Source: Aphidius gifuensis (Eukaryota; Arthropoda; Insecta; Hymenoptera; Braconidae). From it: 64,000 nucleotides of DNA. The notes below the pieces were generated by a model. The model was not told where the DNA came from. It saw nothing but the letters and a program-made list of their open reading frames with translations, and did no database searches. Made by a program: the position numbers and the translations under genes. The stretch spans positions 5,394,001 to 5,458,000 of the forward strand of contig NC_057789.1 in NCBI RefSeq assembly GCF_014905175.1, written 5' to 3'. Shown piece after piece: positions 23,501 through 34,028 of this stretch (the stretch's first letter is position 1; each line of letters opens with the position of its first letter).

Positions 23501-26437
23501 ATTGAGCTACTTTATTATCATTATTATTTAATGCAGATATTTTTAAATATTCATTAAATAAATTTTTCATTTTTACCAATGAATCATAGTTTCGAAAATT
23601 ATCAAAGTGAATGACTTGGCTGATGGAAAATAAACTAGAAGAAAAAAAACCATTTCTATAGAGAAAAAATTACGGTTACTAATTAATTATTATTTTTTTA
23701 TATTAGTCTTTTTTCTCGGCACATTCACCTGCTAAAAATAATGATAAATAAATTTGACTTCCTGTTTTTATGGTGTGTTAAACCATGACCATAAAACCAC
23801 CAACTGTTGAAAAATTTTAATGAAAAAATAATATTTAATTTAAAAGTTGATGATTCTCATGGCACTCGATTGGTATTTTATTCGACTTGTGTTTTATCAA
23901 TCTAAAAATTTATATCATTTTTTTTTTTTTTCAATAAATATTGTGTTGAAATTGCGCAAGGTCATAGGCCACCAGGTCATGTATCTATGCGATTCAAGTA
24001 AAGCTCAACTCTAATTTTCTCATGTCCCGAGGGTGGAAGAAGCCTTGTAGAAAAATAATAGAAAAAATTTAGATTAAGCATCAAGACTAATGTGTTTAAA
24101 TTAAATTAATGAAATTAATTTTTCTGCATTTACAAATAGTAAAATCTTATTTATAACAGTCTCAATAAATTGTATTTTAAAATTACCCAGTAAAATTTCT
24201 TCATTGGCTTGAATTAAAAATAAATTTAAAGAAAATCTTAACATTTAATTTTGTGTCAGTATCATGAATATTGTCATCAACAAAATAATTATCATTTCGT
24301 TGATGTAGCATTTTTTTTTTCTCTTTAATTTCATTATCACTTTGTAAATGTTTTGTATTTCGTAAAATAAAATAAAATATATAAATGAGAATCCGTTGGT
24401 AGATAGGTAAAAAGGTAGTCACACAACTGTATAATCATCATGTGTGTATTCAATGGCAACATTGGATGTACAACTTGGCAACATTGCTATCGAACAAAAC
24501 CAGCATTTGCCCTGTGTTGTGCATCCGCCTAAGAGAGAAGGATTTTATGCCGCCATTGAACATTACTACCGTTTTCTTTTACATTAAAAAAAAAAAAAAA
24601 CTTTCTTTTAAAATTCATTTCATTTTCATCCCTTCAATGCCATTTGCCATTTTTTTTTACATTTTAATATTTTACAAGCCAATGCATTTATTTCTTGTTG
24701 ATTAAAAAAAATATTAAACAATAATTTCTAGATGTTTCGATAATTTTTTATACAAAACATCTGGTAGTTATCATTATAAATTAATTTGATGTTTTTTTGT
24801 ATTTAAAATACAAATTGTAGAGTTTGATTTAATTAATTGATAAATAGAAAACATTTTAGTGTCTTCATCAGTGATGAAATTAGTGCACTGTTTAATTATT
24901 GTAGTCTGCATGTTAATTTCCGTTATGGGAGTGGTGCATTGATATTACTCAAGAGGGACCTTTTCTATTTCATAGCAATTACATCAAATATTTTATATAA
25001 AATATCTCCCTCGTAATAAATTATATGCTCAATCAATTAATGCATTTTCAATGATACTCTCGAAATTATCATCAACTGCTTCAAGTATGGCGGCTTGTGA
25101 AATAGCTAAATATTCAAGTTGAAATAATAAAAAATTTAAACTACATATTTTGGAGTATTTATAGATGTTCAAATAAATTTATTTATTGGAAATTTTTTTG
25201 GAGTATTAGATAATTATTATAGGGGCTTATATTTAATATTGTTGAAAATATTTATGGATTTTCATGGCGTCATTTGATGATGTGGCCGGTGTGTACATGA
25301 CGCTTTCGAGTTTCGATTCATGGCAACACAGATTTTTAACATTCTCGCCATCTTTCGGATGTATTTTAAACTGATATATTATTTTTTATATAAACTGCTA
25401 GATGTCAGTCTGTGTTTAGATAACGCGCGAAATAATAATAATTGATTTAAATGATGCCATAAATTTAGAAATGTTTAATTAATTTGTTTATATATTTTTA
25501 TATTTTTCAGTGCACGGATTTTGTTAAAGCTGGAGCTGAAAGTGTACTAACACCATCAGATGTTGTTGCTAGTGCAGATATAACATTTTCATGTGTTGCT
25601 AATCCACAAGCAGCAAAAGATGTAAGTATAAATAAATATAAATAAAAAAATAATAACACTAATTATATTGATTAATGATAAATTATAATTTTCTAAATTT
25701 ACAGATGATATTTGGTAATTGTGGAGTATTAACAGAAATAACATCTGAAAAAGGTTATGTAGAAATGACTGGTATTGATGCTGAAACATCACAAGATATT
25801 GGTGAGGCAATAAATGCTAAAGGTGGAAGATTTTTAGAGGCACAAGTACAAGGTAGTAAAGTACAAGCTGAAGAGGGTACACTTGTTTTATTAGCTGCTG
25901 GTGATAGAACATTATTTGATGATTGTCAAACATGTTTTGAAGCTATGGGAAAAAATAGCTTTTATTTTGGTGACATTGGTAATGCATCAAAAATGAATTT
26001 GGTGCTACAATTAGTTGCTGGTGTTACAATTGCTGGTCTTGCTGAAGGTATGGCACTTGCTGATCGTATTGGTTTACAACAAAAAGATGTATTGGAAGTA
26101 TTGGAATTGACATCATTAGCATGTCCAGCAATATTGGACAAGGGTCGAGGTAATAATAATTTATTAACTATTTACTTAATGCATTTTTTTTTTTTTGTAT
26201 TATAATTGTATTAAATTTTTTATTTTAATATTTATAGCTATTCTTGATTGTGATTTTCAACCACAATTACCACTTCAACATATGCAAAAAGATTTAAGAT
26301 TAACTCTTGGTATGAGTGATCAATTGGAACAAAATTTACCACTAACAGCAGCAGCAAATGAAGTTTATAAACATGCTAAACGTCTAGGATATGCAGACTA
26401 TGATGCATCAGCAATTTATATGGGAGCCAAATTCTAA
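11575..26437 (+). CDS. Glyr1: GLYR1/NDF (NP60, N-PAC): PWWP plus inactive beta-hydroxyacid-dehydrogenase-like domain
   Basis: Nuclear chromatin protein. Family members bind H3K36-methylated nucleosomes through PWWP and aid transcription by destabilising nucleosomes. Ten coding exons give 502 residues: 11575-11609, 11720-11756, 12233-12318, 12408-12534, 12624-12728, 12807-12995, 13506-13679, 25511-25621, 25705-26149 and 26238-26437; all junctions keep frame. The PWWP domain begins at about residue 6, with the motif as PPWPGR (19-24). A basic linker contains RPAKKRRES. The Rossmann start [12 protein letters not shown] has its glycine motif at 223-228. The tail ([33 protein letters not shown]) is typical of GLYR1. 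The expected catalytic Lys is Asn386 ([11 protein letters not shown]), and the substrate-loop SGG appears as QGS, so a non-enzymatic role is likely. Intron 7 is 11.8 kb and carries an opposite-strand gene. The length is near the human 553. Confidence 0.94.
11883..11907. promoter_or_regulatory. Paired inverted E2F-like sites in Glyr1 intron 2
   Basis: TCCCGCC at 11883-11889 and GGCGGGA at 11901-11907 form a perfect 7-base inverted pair with an 11-base spacer. The right half sits in TTTTGGCGGGA, close to the E2F/DP consensus TTTSGCGGGA. The surrounding 11,855-11,910 is far more GC-rich than the intron around it. Function is inferred from the motif only. Confidence 0.45.
13680..16160. other. Glyr1 intron 7, left part
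   Basis: Mostly A/T-rich with many poly-T runs. One GC-richer segment at 14,090-14,210 is listed separately as a possible alternative terminal exon. The 3' UTR of the nested minus-strand LRR-Ig gene should occupy the right end, below 16,161. No further gene is supported. Confidence 0.5.
14101..14208 (+). other. Possible alternative terminal exon of Glyr1
   Basis: A polypyrimidine-containing acceptor (GTTTACATTGCAG, ending at 14100) is followed by 35 codons open in the phase set by Glyr1 exon 7. The frame ends at TAA 14206-14208, which overlaps an AATAAA poly(A) signal at 14204-14209. The segment is much less A/T-rich than its surroundings and would encode a basic, Cys-rich tail starting [10 protein letters not shown]. 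Usage would give a truncated protein with PWWP and only the first Rossmann strand. No homolog is recognised, and it may be a regulatory island instead. Confidence 0.3.
16161..19157 (-). CDS. LRR-Ig single-pass membrane protein nested in Glyr1 intron 7
   Basis: Complete type I membrane protein gene inside and antisense to Glyr1. Exons 19157-17350, 17258-16979 and 16805-16161 join in phases 2 and 0 into 910 residues. A hydrophobic signal segment (about 17-37) precedes a Cys-rich LRR N-cap (C51, C55, C57, C64). About a dozen leucine-rich repeats follow (78-395; for example [17 protein letters not shown]), then an LRR C-cap (C402, C404, C428, C446). One Ig domain (about 448-563) has C471, C547 and DVGRYKC. 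The transmembrane helix is about 572-597. The cytoplasmic side opens with a Cys cluster (604-613), followed by about nine 11-residue repeats (636-746) and a Pro/acidic tail. LRR-Ig proteins usually act in adhesion or receptor regulation; the Lrig/lambik and kekkon groups are relatives to test. The ATG is directly preceded by an acceptor (AAATCAG|GG), so an upstream exon exists. Confidence 0.87.
19158..21524 (-). other. Probable 5' intron of the LRR-Ig gene
   Basis: On the minus strand, AAATTAAATCAG ends at 19160, two bases before the LRR-Ig start codon, so transcription must begin farther upstream. The interval is A/T-rich, with GC-richer patches near 19,220-19,280 and 19,920-20,100 that could be enhancers or leader exons. 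The plus-strand frame at 19251-19607 is Phe/Tyr/Ile-rich and looks like filler. Confidence 0.4.
21525..21561 (-). other. Candidate distal 5' exon of the LRR-Ig gene
   Basis: On the minus strand an ATG at 21561 opens 12 codons ([12 protein letters not shown]) plus one base. It ends exactly at a strong donor, T|GTAAGT. Joined to the acceptor at 19160 the codon becomes T|GG and the frame runs into the LRR-Ig ATG, extending the N-terminus by 13 residues. The exon may instead serve mainly as leader, with translation beginning at 19157. The match of donor, phase and strand is suggestive; transcript evidence is absent. Confidence 0.35.
23454..23634 (-). other. Candidate unannotated terminal coding exon (second nested gene)
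   Basis: A minus-strand acceptor (TTTTTTTCTTCTAG) at 23635-23636 is followed by a frame open for 60 codons with one leading base, ending at TGA 23456-23454. The translation includes [29 protein letters not shown] and a C-terminus [12 protein letters not shown]. Codon usage (AAT, GAA, TTA, CAA, GCT) resembles the proven genes nearby. Further minus-strand coding-like segments lie upstream at 24,243-24,336 ([16 protein letters not shown]) and 24,449-24,559 ([13 protein letters not shown]), but I could not join them with consistent phases. I recognise no family. It could be a small secreted-peptide gene or chance. Confidence 0.3.
25264..25374 (+). other. Short open reading frame just upstream of Glyr1 exon 8
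   Basis: ATGGCG at 25264 opens 36 codons ([20 protein letters not shown]...) ending at TGA 25372-25374, in a patch richer in GC than the surrounding intron. It contains GCCAT motifs at both ends. It may mark an internal promoter and leader for a short dehydrogenase-only Glyr1 transcript, or a small ORF. No family is recognised. Confidence 0.25.
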
Positions 26438-29400
26438 TTGTATCAATGATGTGTTGTGCATGTGTGTGTGTTTTTATCATTTTTTCTTTTGTTTTTTATT
26501 TAATTGTCCGGGCTTTTTTGCCGTACCGTATTTATTGCAATACATCTAGAGATTGTTCTTCGGACCGATAAAAAATAAATGAATTAATTATACAAAAAAC
26601 ACATATTTCAATTGAATATATAAATGATGTGTAAGATCGATCGTGAATTTTTGATCTTTGGAGATGATAAATAATTAAGTATAATTACTCCATAAGTGTA
26701 TAGATCACTACAAAACTTTGAATTATGTAGCACAAATGTTTGTTTATTAAGATTCGAAATTTTATAATTTTGCATCATTTATTAATATTATAATTATACT
26801 AATAATTATTATTTTTTTTTTTTTTTACACTTTTATTCTATTTTTTAGATATATATTATTTTTTTTTTTTTCTGAAAAACAATGATTTATTGTTAGTCGT
26901 TTAATGAGCATCAATTAATTGAGTATTTGTTATTGACCAACTGGACATAGTGTGATCAGATTTTTTTTTTTTCTATTTTTTAAATGAATTGTAAATGAAA
27001 AAAAAATTGAAACAATGATGACGTGCGTTTTAAGAATGTGCCTTAGGATGCCACAAGATGGAATGACAAATCCTTTAGTAGCTCATGAGAGTGCAAGATT
27101 AAATATTAATTTTTTTTTTTGGTCTTTTTCTTGATTTTATTATTTAATGAAGAATAGACAATCTTGTACTCGTTATCAAATAAATTTTCCATGGTATTTA
27201 AAACTCGGAAAAGTAAAAGAAAAATCTTCTAGCATTGTTTCTTCTTTTTTTTTTTACTTGAAATATATTAATGTATAAATTTGTAGCTTTTATTGGAGTA
27301 TGAAACAACAGCTTGTTCGGAAAATAATATATATTTTAAAATTTAAAACAAAAAAAAAATTTGTTGCACGTTAAATGATGATAGATGGGACCAAGTACAT
27401 TTGTCCTAAAGAAAAATAGAAAAAAAAAATAATTAAACAAGAGATGGACTTTCAGTGTAATACGGCAAACAAGCAACGGCACAAAATTCGATAAATTAAA
27501 TAATAATAAACAAAGAAAATTGATGGAAACATCAAAAATAAATAAATAAAACTTCAAATATTATTTGTTCAATTTATACTTGAAAATTAAAAAACAAAAA
27601 AAATGTAATTTACATTTTAATAGCATAATGATTTAATAAACAAGAAATTTATAATTAAAAAAATTAAATAAATATTATTAAAAAGCAAAAAAAAAAAAAA
27701 ATTAAAAATCATTAATAGTTGATAATTACGAAATTGGATTGAGATTATTGTTAGAGGATCAATTTCATTTTTTTTTTTCTAAATAGAAATTATTATTTTT
27801 AAAAAATACATATACTGCTTTACTAAAAAGAAAAAACAAAAATATATATTTGTATTTTTTATATTACTGGCTCTCTAATTTTTCAGCAAGCCAATTGTTT
27901 TTTTTTGTTTTTTTTTTTTCTATTTCATTTCATAGACACACCATGTGCTCCATGAAACCTGCATTGTTTTTTTTTCTCTAATCATATAATTAATAATTTT
28001 CAAAATAAAATTTAATTTTTTTTCCAAACAATCTTGTTGATGAAATAACGTCTTCTATTTACTTTTTTTTTTTCTTTTCTAATAACGCCAGTATAAATCA
28101 AATAAAAATAATATTAATAATAAAATAATAATAAAAAGTTGAAAAAAAAATGAAAAATTATTGTACCGGCTAATAATGCGAATTAAATAAAAAATAAATA
28201 TAAAAAAAATTAAATAAATTTCTTGACTCAATGTTATGTAAATCTAAAAAGAAAATACAGTAAAATAAAAAAAAAATTCACTAATGTTAAAATTAAGTAT
28301 ATATTTATATATATACTAGAACAAAAAAAAATTGAAAAAAATATGTTTACTAAAAAATAAAATATACAAGCATATTATTGTAATATTAATTGTGACGGAT
28401 GGGTATTTTATGAGGCGAGAGAAAAATATATATTAAGCTAAAACAAAAAAAATTCATTTGTGTGAATGCATTTACAAAATAATGAAAAAACAATAAATAA
28501 AATAATAATAAATATATATTATAAATATAATTATGGTTTTTAAATAAATATAAATCTGTTTAAATAACCAAAGAAAATAGAACAACATTAAACAACAACA
28601 AAAAAAGAAAAATACAAAATTTCTCAATAATACATTTCTTGCATAATAAAATACAGTGAGTTACTCATTTAGCTCTTTTTGTATCACAAAGACTTTTGTG
28701 ATTATTATTCGCAATATAGATTTAAATAAATAATAAAAAAAAAAAAAGAATGATGGTGATGAAATAATTTTGTCCATGATGGAACGTCAAGGCATCCCTA
28801 GAAAAAGAGAGTGTTGATTTAAATTGAGGTGGAGTATAAAATATAGCAATATTGAGGAAGTCAGTGAGGTTTTTATTTTTTTTTTTATTATTTTTGATGT
28901 AAATTTAAACAATAGATACTGACGATCCTGCGAAGCCGATGATGATTATAGGCTACATAATAGAGTTAGATCGTTGGAGGGCAATCAAGAAGATCGCATG
29001 CGCCAATGTTGTTAAAAACTTACAACGCAAATTTAACAATTTATATCCTCTTTTTTTAATCAATAATAATACCATTAAATTTACAAGTCAAAAAAATAAA
29101 TAATAAATATTTTTTATTACAACCGAGGGATGATGATTGAATTTTAAAATATTATTGTAATAATGTGGGTGTCTAATGATTAATGAGGGTTGTTCAAATA
29201 ACACCTGTAGCATTTTTTTCATTTAATTTTATTTTTCATAATTTACGATCGAGAAATTACGTCAATGGAAATTGTCTCGTCACAGCTTTATCTCTATCAC
29301 TTGTTTTAGGGAGAAAGGGCAAACCCCAATACAACAACGTCACACTACTATTATCATTATTTGACTTGAACCTTTTTATAGATATTTTTTTATGTTGTTA

Positions 29401-30240
29401 ATAATTCATTAAAATTTCTTAATTGTATTTTTTAAAAAATAATATTTCATCAATTTTTCACATATATATTTTATTATTTTATGACTTTTTATTATATCCA
29501 AAAATTGGGTAAATAAAATTATTTTAAAAATAAGTAAAATAATAATAACAATAATAATAAATTCAACGTAACACAAAAGAGAGATTAAGTGTTGACCGAG
29601 ATTCAATCTTTGTATACATGTATTTATTGTATACCGATGATGAAAGTAAACCCGTTGCCAAGACATTTGATTATCATCCAATCGCTCGTTTTGTGCACTT
29701 TATACATTTTACTACATGTATACCTACTTATCAAAATATTTGCAAGTATATATTTGCACAAATATACACAATTTATTATCATTTATTATTTTTTTTTTTT
29801 TATTTAATAATATTTCTTTGTATTATTTTTTTTTTTTTTTGCAATATTTAATTAATCCCCATCAGGAAGAACAACTATTTATTTATCTAAATACCAATTA
29901 TTATTTTTATTTTATTTATTTTTAGCTAACAAAATTATTGCCTCTTTAAATTTTTTCATAAATCCATATAAGCTTTTAATAACCACATTTTTTTTTTTAT
30001 GAAAAAAACAAATAAAAATAATCATCATAATAATTTCTACTATCACTTGACAAGTTATTATTTTAATAAATATAAATTTCAAGTATTCATACATTGTATG
30101 AATTATATCAAATGATATGAAATAAAAAAAATTGACCTCATATACAAAATAATGTAATATACATATTGAAAAAAAATTTAAAAAAAATAATCAAGACATT
30201 GATTAGTAGTGATACTATTACTATGTGTATATAAAAAAAA
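26438..30240. other. Glyr1 3' UTR followed by A/T-rich intergenic DNA
   Basis: A poly(A) signal AATAAA lies near 26573. Beyond it the sequence is dominated by A and T runs. Two GC-richer patches stand out: 28,915-29,025, with a CGCATGCG palindrome at 28,998-29,005, and 29,235-29,345. Open frames here are Phe/Tyr/Ile-rich or repeat-derived, and I support no gene. Confidence 0.5.
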
Positions 30241-30260
30241 TTAGAGAATAATAATTGACT

Positions 30261-30275
30261 GTGTGTGTGTGTGTG
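30261..30275. repeat. (GT)n microsatellite
   Basis: Uninterrupted alternating G/T at the start of a purine-rich plus-strand stretch (30,280-30,560). Confidence 0.9.
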
Positions 30276-33131
30276 ATAAAAGTGGGAGAGTGGGAGGAAG
30301 TTGTGGCTGTTAGTTAGTATTTTGAGAGGGTATTAGGTATATACTTGGTGAGTGGTGTGTAAAATAAGCGAATGATTAAGTGGGAGGAAGCTGAAGTTGA
30401 TGGTATACATAAAGTTGTGGTAGTAGTGGAAAAGCACACCGAGTATATCATCAAGCATACGATAATAAAATATATATATATATATAAATAAATGGCCAAG
30501 AAAAAATAAGGAGAAGGAGGTAATACCGAAAGAAAGAGGGAGACAAAGTGGACACAACACACAATCACGAGGATACATAAATGTTGTCGCTGTTGACAGT
30601 TTGTTGGCGGATAAGCCCTCGCGCGATTCCCTCAATATATGATATATGTATTTAAATCATATATTTATTTTTATTATTATTAAATACATAATTTTATTAT
30701 TATTTATATATTATTTTTATTTACACTCAAATTATTCATACAATGTTTATTAACTATATGTATACGCGCACATTGTGTATTTAATTTAAAAAAAAAAAAA
30801 AAAATTACAATCAAATTAAATTATGACTTTATTGTATTAAATTTGTTTTTGAATTAAATTTTTGGTAAATGAAATTTATTTATATTTAACAAATGTGCAC
30901 ATATCTGTATGCAAACATATGTTTGTGTATATATTTTTAGTTAATGATCACAGTTTAAAAAATAATTTAAAAAGTGACAAAGCAAAAATTCAACAGTCAT
31001 TGTGTTTTTTAAGCATGTATGTGTTTATATATATACAAACAAATATTGATACATATATATATTGGATTTGATATTATATAAAAAAAATTATGTATGAAAT
31101 GTTTTTTTTTTTTTTTTAAATTTGAAATTCTTTTGAATTGTGTGTTTGTCGGCTTTTGGTATCGTTGCTGATAGCTTCACCAAGAGTCACTTTTCAAAAC
31201 TCAAAATAGATATACAAATACACACATGTACTGTGTGGCATAATATACATATATGATTAAACTGAAGAATTTTAATTTTGGTGGGGTTAACATATAAGAG
31301 TCCAAAAAGTGAGAGAGAGAGAGAGCAAGCGAGTCAAATTTGTCAAACATATGTACTTGCACATATTAATTAATTAATTAATTATAAATAAATAAACATA
31401 TAAATTAAAAATAGAAAAAAATATTAGAATAAACTTGATAAATATTATAAAAATGAAAAAAAAGTGCTCAAGGCATACTCGAGTGTCTACGTTAAATTCC
31501 GGAGCCGCGTTTCGTTCAAAAAGTGGAACGACTTACGGTACCATTTATTTTTCCTCCAGCATTACTACAAAATTCAACAATAATTGTGTATGTATATATA
31601 TTTAATGTGTATGTATTGGTGAAGTAGAGAGTACATCAATTGCTTAGCTATTTTAATCCTATCCCCTTTCCCTTTGATCATTATAAAGCAATGTTACTTC
31701 GACATTGATACCTCTCTCTCTCTCTCTTTCTCTCTTACCTCTCTCCTTTGCCATAAATGATTTTAAACAATATTTTTCATTAAATTTATATATACATCCA
31801 CTCAAAATTTATATATTTATATCAACAGTAGTCGAAAGATAATTCAACAATACATAAAATAATAATTCAAGATAACTACTGATGAAAAATTGATATTTTA
31901 GAAATATAATAATAATGATAATGATAATGATAATAATATGATTAAATTAAATGAATAAAAAAAAAGAGAGGAGGTATGGTTGCTACCTCAAGCAAGTTGC
32001 CACGGCTTTTGCTGCTGCTTATCGTACGATCGTGAATCCCGCTCAACGTAACGTCCTTGAGCCGCTACTTACCAATGCTCTTACTTTCCGACTTTTCTTC
32101 ATCATCATCAGCATATATATACACAACACATACACACACACAGATATTTATTACAAATTTTTACAACGAATTATTAAATACTTTTTCGTATTTAATTTTC
32201 ATCAACAAAATATAACTGTATTTTATTTATTTTTTTTTTTCAAAATCATTATTATTTTTTGAAATAATAAAATATAGATTTTATTTACTTGCCATCAGGT
32301 TTTTTTTTCAAGTCAAAATACACTGGGTTAATGACCTCAAAGGGTCTTTGAGTGGAAAAATCTCAAGAGGCTCCTAAACATTTTTATCTTTTTTTTTTTT
32401 TTCAAATTTATTCTTCGACAAATATAGAAACTAAAGCGGAAGTTTAAATCAACAATATGATATGTAATATTTGAATAATAATAATAACAATTATTATCAG
32501 TAAGTTGAAGGATATTTCATTGCGGAAAATAAAATTAAATAAATATGTATTTTATTTGAAAATAAAAAAATAAAAAAAAATACGTCATAGCGAGAGTATT
32601 TTTTTCTTTCATGCAGAAAGTTGCGGGTCTCACGTTTGCCGCGTATGATACGTGTGCATATACATGTATATAATAATTTTTTTATATATATACAAAAAGA
32701 AAAAGAGTATTGAAAATTACGGTTGATGGTAGAAAAGTGACGTTAGGTGGTTGTCAAAAGAGTGTGTGGTGGGAGTGCCGGGGTGAGATGTATAAAAGAG
32801 AAAAAGTAATAAAGTGAGGAGTGAGAGAGAGGGAGAGAGAGGGAGAATAATAATAATACAGTCGACAAGATAGAAGAGTTCGTCATGAGACGTTACAGGG
32901 GATAGGGGTGCAAGTTGTATCGAAGCAATAAGCATTGAGGAGAAGAGTAGTTGTACACCCGAGAGGGGAATTGAGTGTCAAATGTGTGAGAGAGATAGTG
33001 TATAAAATAAAAAAAAAATAATAATAATAGAGGAAGGGAAGAGGTATTGTAGCAAGCAGCCGGGCACGAACCGCCATGTTTGAAAGAGGCAATCGCACGT
33101 GTTTCATGATACAAAGCAAGATTCGCTGCTG
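30276..33131. promoter_or_regulatory. Purine-rich upstream region with GAGA-type tracts
   Basis: Upstream of the 33,967 gene, the plus strand carries (GA)n at 31311-31325, (CT)n at 31712-31727 and GA/GGGA repeats at 32821-32846. GC-richer islands lie near 30,540-30,640, 31,470-31,555, 31,990-32,090 and 33,050-33,130. GA repeats are the binding substrate of GAGA factor, common at insect promoters. Minus-strand open frames here are complements of polypurine DNA and are not called as genes. Confidence 0.45.
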
Positions 33132-33136
33132 TCAGT
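33132..33136 (+). promoter_or_regulatory. Initiator-like TCAGT, candidate transcription start
   Basis: TCAGTC in a CpG-containing stretch matches the arthropod initiator consensus. It lies about 830 bases before the ATG at 33967 and about 290 bases after the nearest GA tract. No TATA box is seen at the usual distance. Confidence 0.4.
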
Positions 33137-33884
33137 CGACGATGTGAGCGTGTTCAAGTATTTCGTGGCGCTGTTTGCAACGTTTTTTTTATCAAGTCGT
33201 TTTTGTAAACACACAATTTTCAAAGCTATCCATCTATATATTGATATTATTTATATATAAACACATACATGACAATACTATTTATTATTTAAATTTAATT
33301 TCATTCAATTAGCTAAATTATTTAATTTTTTTTTTTTTTCTCCCTTTTTTTCTTTTGGATAAATTTTTACATGTAAATTTAAATTTTTTTTTCTTTTATT
33401 GCATCTGTGCCAATTATATATTATTGTGATAAAATAACATGAAATTTAATTTAATAAATTTTGAATTTTTTTTTTTTTTTTTTCGTTTAAAATAAACTTG
33501 AATAAACGAGGTCGATCAGCTGTTGCGATCGTGAATCAATATTTCAGTTACATGGACCCAAGGTGAACGAAAAGAAATAAATGAATTTAACAAATATTTA
33601 AAAAGACATTTGCGTATGACATATGTTAAATTATATTTTCTGTTGTTGTTGTAATTGAATTGATAAAAAAAGAAGAAAAAAAAAAAAAAGGAAAAAAGTT
33701 GTATATAAGAAAATTAGCTCAAGAGTATTTTGTATGTGTTAGTTATTTTGGTTATTATTATTAATATTGTATATACAACTGTGTGTATATTAAATAAAAA
33801 TAAAAAAAAAAAAAAACATTGTGGAGTATGTTTTAAACGAATAATATTGAGAACTGAGAGAGGCAAGATCGTGAGTCCGAAGTG

Positions 33885-33941
33885 ATGCAGTGTCGTAGTG
33901 ATTGTGACAAAAACCCTGTGCCAAACATTTGGATTACTTGA
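33885..33941 (+). promoter_or_regulatory. Candidate uORF in the leader of the 33,967 gene
   Basis: ATG at 33885 opens 18 codons (MQCRSDCDKNPVPNIWIT) and stops at TGA 33939-33941, 25 bases before the main ATG. If this leader is transcribed unspliced, the uORF would precede the main start and could dampen its translation. Confidence 0.35.
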
Positions 33942-33966
33942 AGAGAGAGCAAGAGAGAGAGAGGAA

Positions 33967-34028
33967 ATGCCTTCGTCCGGTGGTTATTATGACGATAGAA
34001 ATCCCCTACTCAAGGGAACTTTATCGAG
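33967..34028 (+). CDS. First coding exon of an unidentified gene continuing to the right
   Basis: ATG at 33967, in the context GAGGAA-ATG-CC, opens 20 codons plus two bases. The peptide is MPSSGGYYDDRNPLLKGTLS, ending SR or SS once spliced. It stops exactly at a strong donor, AG|GTAAGT, at 34029. The segment is GC-balanced, unlike the flanking DNA, and directly follows a GA-repeat tract at 33941-33966. No plausible second exon was proven in the next 30 kb, which fits a long first intron. The NPLL sequence resembles the acidic-dileucine sorting signals of some membrane proteins, but I do not recognise the family and assign no function. Phase after this exon is 2. Confidence 0.6.

Larger units (their letters stand above)
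21562..25510. other. Glyr1 intron 7, right part
   Basis: A/T-rich intron containing several coding-like or GC-balanced islands: 22,010-22,180; minus-strand candidates at 23,454-23,634 and 24,243-24,560; and an ATG-initiated short frame at 25,264-25,374. The most suggestive are entered separately. The plus-strand frame at 21,951-22,160 has no recognisable family. Confidence 0.45.

Noticed and set aside
30314..30635. Two overlapping minus-strand frames of 84 and 100 codons
   Set aside because: Low-complexity purine-rich region; no domain, splice signal or consistent composition.
32717..33119. Three overlapping minus-strand frames
   Set aside because: They are complements of GA-rich polypurine DNA; several frames are open at once, as expected for low-complexity sequence.
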